64,000 bases of DNA from Actinomadura sp. 7K507 (lineage in GTDB: Bacteria > Actinomycetota > Actinomycetes > Streptosporangiales > Streptosporangiaceae), in contig NZ_SMKK01000014.1 in NCBI RefSeq assembly GCF_004348425.1, forward strand, positions 1 to 64,000, given 5' to 3'. This document shows, one piece after another, positions 25,315 through 33,872 of this stretch. Position numbers and translations under genes: made by a program. The notes under the pieces are model-generated. The model had not been told where the DNA came from and did no database searches. It was given only the letters and a program-made list of their open reading frames with translations. Numbering within the stretch: the stretch's first letter is position 1; the number at the start of each line of letters is the position of its first letter.

Positions 25315-26145
25315 ATGAGCGACCTTCCCGGGCCTGCGGGGCTCGCCGAGGTCCTGTCCCCCCACACCGGTGTCATCACCGGCATTGAGGCGACCGAGCG
25401 CGGGCACTCCTCGGACGTCACCGCCCTGGTCTCGTCTGAGGCGGGCCGATGGTTCGTCAAGGCGGTGCGTGACCGCCCTGGCGGCCGACGCGATTCCCTG
25501 GTCCGGGAAGGACTCGTCAACCCCCATGTGCAGCCGATCTCCCCGGCTGTCCTCTGGAAAGCCGAGAGCAGCGAGTGGCTCGCGCTCGGCTTCGAGGTCG
25601 TCGACGGCCGGCCCTCCGTCTTCGAGCCGGGGTCTCCCGACATGTCCGCTGTGGTCGATGTCCTCGGCCGCATCAGCGCCCTGCCACTCCCCGACGTCGC
25701 CGCGGGCTGGCAGGAGACCCGGTGGGATCGCCACACCGATCGGCCCGAGTTGCTGCAGGGTGACACGCTGTTGTACACCGATATCCAGCCCGACAACATC
25801 CTCATCGGTGACCAGGCAGTATGGGCGGTCGATTGGGCGTGGCCCACCAGGGGCGCGGCGTTCATCGACCCGGCCCTGCTCGTCGTGCAGCTCATCGCGA
25901 CCGGGTACCGGGCGGAGGCGGCCGAGGGTGTCGTTGCCGGATGCTCGGCGTGGACAGGCGCCGATCCCGAGGCGCTTGACGAGTTCGCGGCGGCGAACGC
26001 GCGGATGCAGGTCGGCTTCGCCCGGCGGTATCCCGACGTGGCGTGGATGCAGGCGATGGCCGACGCCGCCCAGGAGTGGGCCGATTGGCGTCTTGGGGAC
26101 GGCTCGCCGAACTGCCCGGCGCAGGCACCGCCGGGCATCACTTGA
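25315..26145 (+). CDS. Aminoglycoside phosphotransferase-like kinase
   Basis: 276 residues with the APH/choline kinase fold. The catalytic loop is LLYTDIQPDNILI (Asp156, Asn161) and the metal site VWAVDWAWPTR (Asp173). Lys49 in RWFVKAVRDR is the ATP lysine. The usual HGD of the catalytic loop is replaced by YTD, as in many uncharacterised actinobacterial homologues. The substrate is unknown and need not be an antibiotic; a nucleoside, sugar or the product of the radical SAM enzyme is equally possible. It is the last gene of the operon and ends about 100 nt before the right direct repeat. Confidence 0.85.
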   Translation: MSDLPGPAGLAEVLSPHTGVITGIEATERGHSSDVTALVSSEAGRWFVKAVRDRPGGRRDSLVREGLVNPHVQPISPAVLWKAESSEWLALGFEVVDGRPSVFEPGSPDMSAVVDVLGRISALPLPDVAAGWQETRWDRHTDRPELLQGDTLLYTDIQPDNILIGDQAVWAVDWAWPTRGAAFIDPALLVVQLIATGYRAEAAEGVVAGCSAWTGADPEALDEFAAANARMQVGFARRYPDVAWMQAMADAAQEWADWRLGDGSPNCPAQAPPGIT

Positions 26146-26230
26146 TGTCCCGCCAGATCACACGACCGGTGAACATCCCCGACCGGCGGCCACAGCCCGC
26201 CAAGACCTGCGGAAACCGGTCGATGGCAGG

Positions 26231-26250
26231 TGGACCTGGTGGCCACCTAG
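26231..26250 (+). repeat. Direct repeat, right copy, at the edge of the accessory cassette
   Basis: TGGACCTGGTGGCCACCTAG, one mismatch to 21509-21528. It overlaps the stop codon of the GMC oxidoreductase on the minus strand and contains the palindrome GGTGGCCACC. Confidence 0.4.
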
Positions 26251-27848
26251 CCGAGGATCAGGCCGGCGGCGTGTTCGCCGATCATCATGCTGGGGGCGGC
26301 GGTGTTGCCGCCGGTGATGCTCGGCATGATCGAGGCGTCGGCCACGCGAAGGCCCTCGATGCCGCGGACCCGTAGCGCGGGGTCGACGACGGCGCGCTCG
26401 TCGGCGCCCATCCGGCAGCTGCCGACCGGGTGGTAGACGGTCGTCGCCCGGTTCGGCAGCTCCCTGGCCATCGCGGCGCGGTCGGGGAAGTCCGGGCCGG
26501 GCGACAGCTCGGCGCCCACCCCGGCGGAGATGATCTTGTTGGCCATGATCTCGCGGACGAGGTCGATGCCGTCCAGCAGCAGCCGGGCGTCGTCGGGCTC
26601 GCTGAGGTAGCCCGGGTCGATGACCGGCGCGGCGGCCGGGTCGGCGGACGCGAGCCGCACCGTCCCCCGGCTCTTCGGGTAGATCAGCGTCGGCATGATC
26701 GTGAGGGCGGGGCGCTTGTCCACCTTGTGCCGCGTCGGGGCGTCCTGGTTGGGGAACGGATACGACCACGGCAGCGTGTGGATCTGCAGGTCGGGGATGT
26801 CGCCGGCCTGCGGGCTGCGGACGAAGCCGACGCCCTCGAACACGCTGCGCGCCACCCACGTGCCGCCGCGCGTCCACTCCTTCGCCACGCCGGACGCGAA
26901 GTAGGGGGCGGTACCCCGGTGGCGGGCCGTGTCCATGAGGAAGGTCATCGGCAGGAACATGTGGTCGTGGAGGTTGTCCCCGACGGGCAGGTCCGCGTGG
27001 ACGTCGATGCCGTGCTCCCGCAGGTGGTCCGCGGGGCCGACCCCGGACAGCATCAGCAGGTGCGGCGAGCCGAACGCCCCGGCGGCCAGGATCACCTCGC
27101 GGGTCGCCCGGATCGTCCCGCGCTCCTTCCCGGTGACGACCTCCACGCCCGTGGCGCGCCCGTCCCGGACCGTCACGCGTTCCACCATCGCCTTGGTCAG
27201 GATCGTCAGGTTCGGCAGGCCGTGGTCGTCCAGGTAGCCCACGGACGAGCTGTAGCGCAGCCCCTCGGCCACGCTCTGCTGGAAGGTCGACGCGCCGTCC
27301 TGGACCTCGCCGTTGTAGTCGTCGTTCCGCTTCACGCCCGCCGTCTCGGCCATCGCCTCCAGGAACGCCTCGGACGCGGGCGTGAGGTCCCGCTGCCGGG
27401 TCACCCGGATCGGCCCGTCCGCGCCGCGCAGGCCGGTCTCGCCGTCCTCCCAGGTCTCCATCCGCTTGAAGCTGGGCAGGACGTCGTCGTAACCCCAGCC
27501 GGTGCAGCCGTCGGCCGCCCAGTCGTCGAAGTTCCTGCGGTTGCCGCGCACGAACAGCATCCCGTTGATCGACCCCGAGCCGCCGAGGACGCGGCCCCTG
27601 GTCTGCGGGATCTTCCGGCCGAGCGCGTTCACCTGAGGGGCACTGTAGAAGCCCCAGTCCAGCCGCTTCTTCAGTTGCGGCACATTGTGGAAGACCGCGA
27701 TGAGCCCCGGCTTGCGCACGAGCGCGGTCCGGTCGGGCCCGCCGGCCTCCACCAGGACGACGTCCGCCCCCGACTCGGCCAGCCGCTTCGCCAGCACGCA
27801 CCCCGCGCTGCCGGCCCCCACGATGACGTAATCAGCGGTCTGGTCCAT
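26247..27848 (-). CDS. GMC-family FAD oxidoreductase (choline dehydrogenase-like)
   Basis: 533 residues. The FAD-binding start is DYVIVGAGSAGCVLAKRLAE, with GGSGSINGMLFVRGNRRNFD (GMC signature 1), AAGAFGSPHLLMLSGVGPAD (signature 2) and the active-site end YHPVGSCRMG, then VADASIMPSITGGNTAAPSM. It oxidises an alcohol, passing electrons to an acceptor or oxygen. Choline is one option, which would fit the betaine gene at 39.5 kb, but other alcohols are equally likely. There is no signal peptide. Its last codons overlap the right direct repeat of the preceding cassette. Confidence 0.93.
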   Translation of the reverse strand: MDQTADYVIVGAGSAGCVLAKRLAESGADVVLVEAGGPDRTALVRKPGLIAVFHNVPQLKKRLDWGFYSAPQVNALGRKIPQTRGRVLGGSGSINGMLFVRGNRRNFDDWAADGCTGWGYDDVLPSFKRMETWEDGETGLRGADGPIRVTRQRDLTPASEAFLEAMAETAGVKRNDDYNGEVQDGASTFQQSVAEGLRYSSSVGYLDDHGLPNLTILTKAMVERVTVRDGRATGVEVVTGKERGTIRATREVILAAGAFGSPHLLMLSGVGPADHLREHGIDVHADLPVGDNLHDHMFLPMTFLMDTARHRGTAPYFASGVAKEWTRGGTWVARSVFEGVGFVRSPQAGDIPDLQIHTLPWSYPFPNQDAPTRHKVDKRPALTIMPTLIYPKSRGTVRLASADPAAAPVIDPGYLSEPDDARLLLDGIDLVREIMANKIISAGVGAELSPGPDFPDRAAMARELPNRATTVYHPVGSCRMGADERAVVDPALRVRGIEGLRVADASIMPSITGGNTAAPSMMIGEHAAGLILG

Positions 27849-27987
27849 GCGCGTTCCTCTCAGCGGCCGCCGACGGAAGGCGGCCGGTCATGCGGACCCG
27901 CGCCTGGCCCGATCATCCCCAACGGCCCGACGGTAGAAGCTCCGTGACGCCCTGCGGGCGGAAGGTCCCGGTGACCGGAACCCGGGA

Positions 27988-28734
27988 CTACTCGTACGGG
28001 TTGCCGGGCTTCTCGACCTTCTGGACGGACCGGGCCCGGAGCGTGTGTATGACCGTCCTGTTGCGCTGAGCGCCGGTGGGCGGCTCCCAGACGCCGACGA
28101 CCCGGACCCACGAGTCGGCGGGCGGCTGCGGAAGGCCGCGCACCCTGACCGGGAACGGCACGGCGTCCCCCGCGCAGCAGGCGACCTTCATCCGGATGAT
28201 CTGCCACCCGGCCTGGCCCTCACCGGCCGGGCCCACGAATCCGGTCAGCCGCACGGGGACGCCCGCGAGCTTCGCGAGATCACCGGTCTGGGCCTCGTGG
28301 GCGCGGCCGAGGAATTCGCTCATGGACATCTCGACCGGCCCGCCCGCCGCCGACAGGGGACGGAAACCGTTGTCCGGCGGGGCGGGCGGCTGGGCCGTGC
28401 GGTCGGCGTTCCGGGCGGCGGTGAACGATCCGAGCGCCGGGGGAGCGATCACGAAGATCGCCAGCACGGGCAGGCCGAGCAGCCACGCCACCTTGGGGCC
28501 GCGCGAATGATCGTGCCCGTCGGCGTGGTCCGCGTGCCCGGCGTGGTCTCCGGCGTCCCGCCATTCCCGGCGCATTCCGGCGCCGCCCAGCGCCAGCAGC
28601 GCCACCGCGGCGGCCACCAGCGGGTACCGGAAGCCGGGCCGCACGTAGTTGACGTACTCGCCGCTGCCCAGCGTGATCCACAGGACGGCGACGCCGAGGA
28701 ACACCAGCAGCAGGTTCTGCGCGGCCTTGGTCAT
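27988..28734 (-). CDS. TIGR03943 family membrane/periplasmic protein
   Basis: 248 residues. Two or three N-terminal hydrophobic segments (NLLLVFLGVAVLWITLGSG, LVAAAVALLALGGAG and WLLGLPVLAIFVIAPPALG) surround a His-rich stretch (GDHAGHADHADGHDHSRG). The outer C-terminal part has the family motif MKVACCAGDAVPFPVRV and a late VVGVWEP. TIGR03943 proteins are encoded with DUF318 permeases, as here, where the two genes overlap by 4 nt. In other bacteria such pairs are metal-responsive. The His-rich loop supports metal binding, but the metal is not known. Confidence 0.88.
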   Translation of the reverse strand: MTKAAQNLLLVFLGVAVLWITLGSGEYVNYVRPGFRYPLVAAAVALLALGGAGMRREWRDAGDHAGHADHADGHDHSRGPKVAWLLGLPVLAIFVIAPPALGSFTAARNADRTAQPPAPPDNGFRPLSAAGGPVEMSMSEFLGRAHEAQTGDLAKLAGVPVRLTGFVGPAGEGQAGWQIIRMKVACCAGDAVPFPVRVRGLPQPPADSWVRVVGVWEPPTGAQRNRTVIHTLRARSVQKVEKPGNPYE

Positions 28735-29771
28735 GACAGCAGCCCTCCCACCAGGACGCTGACCCCGACCGCGAGGCAGAAGGTCAGCGGGACGAAACGG
28801 ACCGCGAAGCGGCGGCCGAAGAAGCCCGTCTGCAGGGCGATGAGTTTCAGGTCCACCATCGGCCCGACGACGAGGAAGGTCAGCTTCGCGGTCGTCGAGA
28901 ACTGCGACAGGCTGGCCGCGACGAACGCGTCCGCCTCCGAGCAGATGGACATGAGCACGGCCAGCGTCGCCAGCAGCATCACCGAGACGACGGGATTGTC
29001 GGCCGCCGCGGACACCCAGGCGGAGGGCACCACGACGTTGATCGTCGCGGCCGCGAAGGCGCCGACGACCAGGAACCCTCCGGCGTGGACGATGTCGTGC
29101 CGCATGGCCTGCCGGAACGCCTCCACGCGCCCGGCCCTCCCGTGCACCTCCGGACGGGACGGGATCTTGATCCACTCGCCCTTGCCGATCAGCAGCCACG
29201 TCCAGCCCGCCAGCACGGCCACCAGCAGGGAGGCGACGAAACGTCCCACCACCATCTCCGGCTGCCCGGGGAAGGCGACCGCGGTGGCGATCAGCACGAT
29301 GGGGTTGATCGCGGGTGCGGCGAGCAGGAAGGTCAGCGCGGCGGCGGGCACGACCCCGCGGGCCATCAGCCCGCCCGCGACCGGCACCGACGCGCATTCG
29401 CACCCCGGCAGGACGGCGCCCATGGCGCCCGCGACGGGCACCGCGGCCCCCGGCCGGCGCGGCAGCACGCGCCGCCACAGCGACGCCGGGACGAACGCGG
29501 TGATCGCGGCCGACAGCGCGACCCCGAACACCAGGAACGGCAGCGCCTGGACGCACACCGCGACGAAGATCGTCGTCCAGGCGTCGAGGGCGCCGGCGTC
29601 GACGTGCGGCGCCACCCACATCCGCCCGAGCACCAGCAAAGCGGCCAGCAGGCCGAACGCCCACGCGGCACGGGTCCCCGGCGACGCGGGGTCGCGGCGC
29701 CCCCAGTCCGCGGGCGGCAGCAGATCGTCCTCGGCCGTGCGCAGGCCGACGCGGTCGGTCATGCCCGTCAT
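28731..29771 (-). CDS. DUF318/YraQ family permease
   Basis: 346 residues with about eight membrane segments. Conserved features are the GAVLPGCECASVPVAGGLMA segment with its Cys pair, LLAAPAINPIVLIATAVAF, and the late ICSEADAFVAASLSQFSTT followed by VGPMVDLKLIAL. Family members include arsenic and other export permeases. No ars genes are near, so the substrate is open. It is co-translated with the TIGR03943 gene, the usual pairing. An internal ATG nine nucleotides in is another possible start. Confidence 0.9.
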   Translation of the reverse strand: MTGMTDRVGLRTAEDDLLPPADWGRRDPASPGTRAAWAFGLLAALLVLGRMWVAPHVDAGALDAWTTIFVAVCVQALPFLVFGVALSAAITAFVPASLWRRVLPRRPGAAVPVAGAMGAVLPGCECASVPVAGGLMARGVVPAAALTFLLAAPAINPIVLIATAVAFPGQPEMVVGRFVASLLVAVLAGWTWLLIGKGEWIKIPSRPEVHGRAGRVEAFRQAMRHDIVHAGGFLVVGAFAAATINVVVPSAWVSAAADNPVVSVMLLATLAVLMSICSEADAFVAASLSQFSTTAKLTFLVVGPMVDLKLIALQTGFFGRRFAVRFVPLTFCLAVGVSVLVGGLLS

Positions 29772-29879
29772 CGTTCCAGAATCCGCGACGAGATCTCACC
29801 CGCTCACCAGGGATGACGGGTCTTGGCAGATGGGGGCCCGATCAGTGATCGTTGATGAGTATCGGCGTTGGGAGGCGGC

Positions 29880-31442
29880 ATGCGAGCGAAGACGGTCGGG
29901 GCGGCGCTGCGGGACGCGGCGGCGCGGGGCAAGGCGTTCCTGCACGACGGCGACGACACCATCACGTTCACCGAGTTCGACGAGCTGGCCGACCGGGTCG
30001 CCGCCGGGCTGCTGGCGCGCGGGATCGGCCGTGGCGACCGGATCGCGCTGCTGGACCTCAACACGCCGCGATGGCTGGCGGCCCTCTTCGGCGCCGCGCG
30101 GATCGGCGCGGTCGTCGTCCCGCTCAACGTGCGCTACCGGGAGCAAGAGCTGTCCTACATGCTCGGCCAGAGCGGCGCCCGGACGGTCATCAGCATCGAC
30201 GCCGTCCCCGACTTCGACTTCGCGGCGTTCTTCGAGGACTCCCGGGACCGCCTCCCCGGCGTGACCGACCACGTGTTCTTCGGCGGCGGCTTCGCGGGCA
30301 GCGGGACGTTCGACGAGCTGACCGCGACGCCGCCCGACCCGGCCAGGCTGGCGGCGGCGCGCGACGCCGTGCACCCGGCCGACCCCCTGATGATCCTCTA
30401 CACCTCGGGGACGACCGGACGCCCCAAGGGCGCGACGATCACGCACCAGAGCATCCTGGCCTCCGCGCGGGCGCAGGCGGACCACTTCCAGATGACCGAG
30501 GGCGACGTCCTGCTCGGCCATCTGCCGTTCAACCATGTCGGCGGCATCACCTGCACCATCATGTCCGCGCTGGTCAGCGGAGGGGCGGTGGCGTTGCTGC
30601 CCGCGTTCGGCCCGGACGCGGCGCTGCGCGCCATCGAGCGCCACGGGGTGACCTTCTGCGGCGCGGTGCCGACGATGTACGTGCTGATGCTCGGCCGGGA
30701 GGACTTCGCCGGCCACGACCTCTCGTCCGTCCGGCTCTGCGTGGCGGGCGGGTCCAACGTGGAGCCCGCGCTGGCGGAGGAGATCCGGCGCGGCTTCCCC
30801 GGCGCCCCGCTCTACGGGCTGTACGGCCTGTCCGAATCGTCGGGCGCGTGCGTGCTCTCGCTGCTGGACGACGCCCCGGAGACGGTCGCCCGCACCCTGG
30901 GCGTGGTCATCGGCGACTTCGAGGCCCGCGTGACCGGTCTCGACGGGGACGTCCTGCCGCCGGGGGAGACCGGCGAACTCGAGGTCCGCGGCGACTGCGT
31001 TGCCGCCGGCTACTGGGACATGCCCGAGGAGTCCGCCGAGGTCTTCCTGCCGGACGGCTGGCTCGCCACCGGCGACATGGTCGCCATGGAGCCGGACGGG
31101 CATCTCGTACTGCGCGGCCGCAAGAAGGAGATGTACATCCAGGGCGGCTTCAACGTGTACCCGGTGGAGATCGAGAACGTCCTGACCGCCCACCCGAAGG
31201 TCGCGATGGCCGCCGGTATCGGCGTCCCCGACGAGGTGCTGGGCGAGGTGGGCCGGTTCTACGTCGTCCCGCGCCCCGACTCCGAACCGCCCACTCCGGA
31301 GGAACTCACCGCCTACTGCCGGGAGCGCCTGGCCGACTACAAGATCCCCCGCCAGTTCGTGGTCACCACCGAGGTCCCGCTGACCCCGGTAGGCAAGATC
31401 CACAAGGCCGCCCTGAAGGAGCGCCACCTGTCGAACCCCTAG
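29880..31442 (+). CDS. Acyl-CoA synthetase (long/medium-chain fatty acid-CoA ligase type)
   Basis: 520 residues. The ATP loop LMILYTSGTTGRPKGATITH, then YGLYGLSESSGACVLSLLDD, GWLATGDMVAMEPDGHLVLR and GRKKEMYIQGGFNVYPVEIE, and the catalytic lysine in PLTPVGKIHKAALKERH. It activates a carboxylic acid via an acyl-adenylate and forms the CoA thioester. The ATG at 29880 has GGGAGG a few nt upstream. It is monocistronic and divergent from the DUF318 gene. The acyl chain cannot be told from sequence. Confidence 0.92.
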   Translation: MRAKTVGAALRDAAARGKAFLHDGDDTITFTEFDELADRVAAGLLARGIGRGDRIALLDLNTPRWLAALFGAARIGAVVVPLNVRYREQELSYMLGQSGARTVISIDAVPDFDFAAFFEDSRDRLPGVTDHVFFGGGFAGSGTFDELTATPPDPARLAAARDAVHPADPLMILYTSGTTGRPKGATITHQSILASARAQADHFQMTEGDVLLGHLPFNHVGGITCTIMSALVSGGAVALLPAFGPDAALRAIERHGVTFCGAVPTMYVLMLGREDFAGHDLSSVRLCVAGGSNVEPALAEEIRRGFPGAPLYGLYGLSESSGACVLSLLDDAPETVARTLGVVIGDFEARVTGLDGDVLPPGETGELEVRGDCVAAGYWDMPEESAEVFLPDGWLATGDMVAMEPDGHLVLRGRKKEMYIQGGFNVYPVEIENVLTAHPKVAMAAGIGVPDEVLGEVGRFYVVPRPDSEPPTPEELTAYCRERLADYKIPRQFVVTTEVPLTPVGKIHKAALKERHLSNP

Positions 31443-31521
31443 CGCGGTAGATCCTTATCTCCCCTGGTCAGGGCTAATAAAGGTCGTTTCGTCGCGGTGA
31501 TTACGGCTATGCCGGTACTCA

Positions 31522-31541
31522 GCCGTACGAGCCGGTACGGC
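31522..31541. promoter_or_regulatory. Inverted repeat upstream of the SRPBCC operon
   Basis: GCCGTAC (31522-31528), a 6-nt spacer and GTACGGC (31535-31541). An extra copy of GCCGGTAC at 31511 repeats at 31531. It lies 20 nt before the first start codon and may be an operator or a 5-prime UTR hairpin. Confidence 0.4.
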
Positions 31542-31560
31542 ACCTCGACGAGGCGAAGTG

Positions 31561-32340
31561 ATGATCATGATGGAGACAGGCGCCGGGGTCGGGGCCCTCG
31601 GCCGGGGGCTGGCCGGGTTGCTGCCCACCGAGCAGCTGAAGCATGCGGGCCAGGGGATCGCCAAAGCGGCCGCGGTGCAGACGCTGGAGAAGACCAGCGG
31701 CGGCATCCGGGGCCTCACCCGCCTGCTTCCCGGCACGGACGGCGACGGGAAGCCCGACGAAGACCAGGACGGCGGCGACGGCCAGGGCGGCGGCCAGGAC
31801 AGCGGTGAGGGCAAGGTCGTCAACATCGTCGAAGAGTTCGACGTCGGACTGCCGAGACGGGTCGCCTACGGCCAGTGGACGATGTTCGGCGACTACCCGT
31901 CCTTCACCCGCAAGGTCGAGAGCGTCGACCAGGAGTCCGACGAGAAGGTCAACTGGCGGGCCCAGATCTTCCTGTCGCACCGCAGCTGGGAGTCCACGAT
32001 CATCGAGCAGGTCCCCGATGAGCGGATCGTCTGGAAGTCCAAGGGCGCCAAGGGCTACGTCGACGGCGCCGTGACGTTCCACGAGCTGGCCCCCACCATG
32101 ACCCGGATCATGCTCGTGGCCGAGTACCACCCCGACGGCTTCCTGGAGAAGACCGCCAACCTGTGGCGGGCCCAGGGACGCCGCCTCCGCCTGGACTTCA
32201 AGCACATCAAGCGGCACATGATGACGCGCACCCTCCTGGCCCAGGACGAGACCGAGGGCTGGCGCGGCGAGATCCGCGACGGCGAGGTGGTCAAGACGCA
32301 CGAGGAGGCCGTCCAGGAGGAGAAGGAGCGGGCCGAATGA
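31561..32340 (+). CDS. SRPBCC (START-like) family protein
   Basis: 259 residues. An N-terminal 85-residue region (GLLPTEQLKHAGQGIAKAAA, then an Asp/Gly-rich linker) precedes a polyketide-cyclase/SRPBCC fold: VVNIVEEFDVGLPRRVAYGQ, WTMFGDYPSFTRKVESVDQE, QVPDERIVWKSKGAKGYVDG and YHPDGFLEKTANLWRAQGRR. Such folds bind hydrophobic ligands. In Streptomyces a protein of this kind is part of gas vesicle clusters (from memory, GvpY/GvpZ-like), and the next two genes fit that neighbourhood. No gvpA, gvpF or gvpL is in this window, so the link is inference. The gene overlaps the next by 4 nt. Confidence 0.75.
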   Translation: MIMMETGAGVGALGRGLAGLLPTEQLKHAGQGIAKAAAVQTLEKTSGGIRGLTRLLPGTDGDGKPDEDQDGGDGQGGGQDSGEGKVVNIVEEFDVGLPRRVAYGQWTMFGDYPSFTRKVESVDQESDEKVNWRAQIFLSHRSWESTIIEQVPDERIVWKSKGAKGYVDGAVTFHELAPTMTRIMLVAEYHPDGFLEKTANLWRAQGRRLRLDFKHIKRHMMTRTLLAQDETEGWRGEIRDGEVVKTHEEAVQEEKERAE

Positions 32341-33368
32341 CGGATTACAGCACGTCGGGCGAGCCGGAGCGCGGCCAGGAACGCGATGACGCCGATCAGG
32401 GGCGGGAAGCCGCGGTCGGCAGGGTCTACGAGCGGGAGAACCAGCCGAGTCCGAGAGATGGGCCGGACGTCCACCTCAATGTCCCCATGCTCAAGGTGGA
32501 CGAGATCTCCCTTGAGGTCGACAACCTGGAGGCGCACGTATCGCTCGTGGCCCAAGTCCTCGACATGCTCAAGCTGAACGTCGGCGCGGACGTGTACCTC
32601 GGCAAGGTCGAGCTGCAGATCAAGGGGGTCGAGGCGGAGGCGCAGCTGGACGTCCGGCTCGACAACGTGGCCGTGATCGTCAACCGCGTGCTGACCACCC
32701 TCGACCGGAACCCGGAGATCCTCCAGCACATCGGCCGCGGTGTGGAGTCGGCGACACGCCACATCGGCGCCGGAACCGGTTCAGCGGTCGGCGAAATCGG
32801 CAAGGGAGCAGGCAGCGCCGTCGAAGACGTCGGTGAGGGTGCCGGGAGCGCCGTCGAAGATGTCGGTGAGGGTGCCGGGAGCGCCGTCGAGGACGTCGGT
32901 GAGGGTGCCGGCGGGGCGGTCGAAGACGTCGGCAGGGGCGCCGGCAGCGCTGTGGAGGACGTGGGCGAGGGTGCCGGCGGAGCGGTGCAGGACGTCGGCG
33001 AGGGAGCCGCCGACACGGCCCGAGACGTGGGCAAGGGCGCCGGGAGCGCCGCCAAGGACGTGGGCAAGGGCACCGGGGGCGCGGCCGCAGGCGCGGGCGA
33101 GGCCGCGAAGGGCGTCGCCGGAACCGCCCCGGATGACACCGGCCAGGACGAGGACACCGGCCAGGACGAGGACACCGGCCAGGATGCCGGCGAAGGCGGG
33201 AGTGCTGACGGGTCGGAAGACCGGGGGGACGCTGAGACCTCGGCTGATCAAGACGGGACGGCCGACCGCGAGGAAGAAGAGGGCGGTGCCGTTCAGAACG
33301 CTCTGCAGGAGGCCGAGGATTCCGTGCGCGACCTGGGGCGGGCGCTGCTGCGGATGGTGAAGGGGTGA
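32337..33368 (+). CDS. Protein with 11-residue tandem repeats (gas vesicle accessory-like)
   Basis: 343 residues. Residues about 45-130 form a conserved domain (HLNVPMLKVDEISLEVDNLE, AHVSLVAQVLDMLKLNVGAD, YLGKVELQIKGVEAEAQLDV). Then come at least six 11-residue repeats of the type GSAVEDVGEGA (33-nt DNA units from 32811), which fade into a Gly/Ala-rich stretch, an acidic region with DTGQDE repeats, and a short helix at the end (DSVRDLGRALLRMVKG). The repeats resemble amphipathic LEA-like or coiled-coil sequence. Similar proteins occur in Streptomyces gas vesicle loci. It is tightly linked to the SRPBCC and 99-residue genes. Confidence 0.7.
   Translation: MTDYSTSGEPERGQERDDADQGREAAVGRVYERENQPSPRDGPDVHLNVPMLKVDEISLEVDNLEAHVSLVAQVLDMLKLNVGADVYLGKVELQIKGVEAEAQLDVRLDNVAVIVNRVLTTLDRNPEILQHIGRGVESATRHIGAGTGSAVGEIGKGAGSAVEDVGEGAGSAVEDVGEGAGSAVEDVGEGAGGAVEDVGRGAGSAVEDVGEGAGGAVQDVGEGAADTARDVGKGAGSAAKDVGKGTGGAAAGAGEAAKGVAGTAPDDTGQDEDTGQDEDTGQDAGEGGSADGSEDRGDAETSADQDGTADREEEEGGAVQNALQEAEDSVRDLGRALLRMVKG
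32811..33008 (+). repeat. 33-nt tandem coding repeats
   Basis: About six 33-nt units, each encoding a variant of GSAVEDVGEGA. They lie in frame within the 343-residue protein. Units differ mostly at third positions, so they are under protein-level constraint. More degenerate units continue to about 33110. This is a coding repeat, not a CRISPR array. Confidence 0.85.
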
Positions 33369-33668
33369 GTGGCCGTGAGCCGCGATGAGCATCCGGAACC
33401 GGAGCTTCAGCGGACGGCGGACATCCTCTTCACGGCCAGAGTGAAGGCCGACGAGCTTTGCTTCGGGACCGCTCCCGAAAGCCGCGTGGAGTTCACCGGC
33501 GACGCCGGTGACGACTCCGCGTCCGGAAGCACGCGCACCGACCTGCCCGACGAGGTCGAGGAGAACATCACCTACCGCGACGTCCGGATCGACTACGCCA
33601 TCGCAGCGAGGCTGCGCGACGACAAGCCGGCGGGCGGCCCTCAGGCTCGCCCGCCGCGCCGTCGGTGA
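33369..33668 (+). CDS. Small acidic hypothetical protein, third gene of the SRPBCC operon
   Basis: 99 residues, GTG start directly after the previous stop. Central segments are DILFTARVKADELCFGTAPE and the later LPDEVEENITYRDVRIDYAI. I recall related small proteins beside Streptomyces gas vesicle genes, but no function is assigned. Its TGA abuts the cold-shock gene's stop exactly (TGATCA), so convergent transcripts meet with no spacer. Confidence 0.65.
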   Translation: MAVSRDEHPEPELQRTADILFTARVKADELCFGTAPESRVEFTGDAGDDSASGSTRTDLPDEVEENITYRDVRIDYAIAARLRDDKPAGGPQARPPRRR

Positions 33669-33872
33669 TCAGGCGGGGACGATGTTCTCCGCCTGGAGGC
33701 CCTTCTGGCCCTGGGTGACGTCGAACGAAACCTTCTGCCCCTCCTGGAGCTCACGGAAGCCGTTGCCCGCGATGTTGGAGTAGTGGGCGAAGACGTCGGC
33801 GCCGCCGCCGTCCTGCTCGATGAAGCCGAAGCCCTTTTCAGCGTTGAACCACTTGACGGTACCGCTGGCCAT
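33669..33872 (-). CDS. cspA: Cold-shock protein (CspA family)
   Basis: 67 residues, the full family length. RNP1 is [12 protein letters not shown] and RNP2 is [33 protein letters not shown] is the classic start. It is a single-strand nucleic acid chaperone. The ATG at 33872 has AAGGAG before it. The 5-prime leader up to about 34040 is likely long, as is usual for csp genes. Gene name is by family; actinomycetes carry several paralogues. Confidence 0.95.
   Translation of the reverse strand: MASGTVKWFNAEKGFGFIEQDGGGADVFAHYSNIAGNGFRELQEGQKVSFDVTQGQKGLQAENIVPA

Noticed and set aside
26430-27947. Plus-strand open frame of 505 codons
   Set aside because: Antisense to the GMC oxidoreductase, no motif.
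32811-33008. Regular repeats considered as a CRISPR array
   Set aside because: Units are contiguous 33-nt coding repeats without spacers and in frame with a protein.
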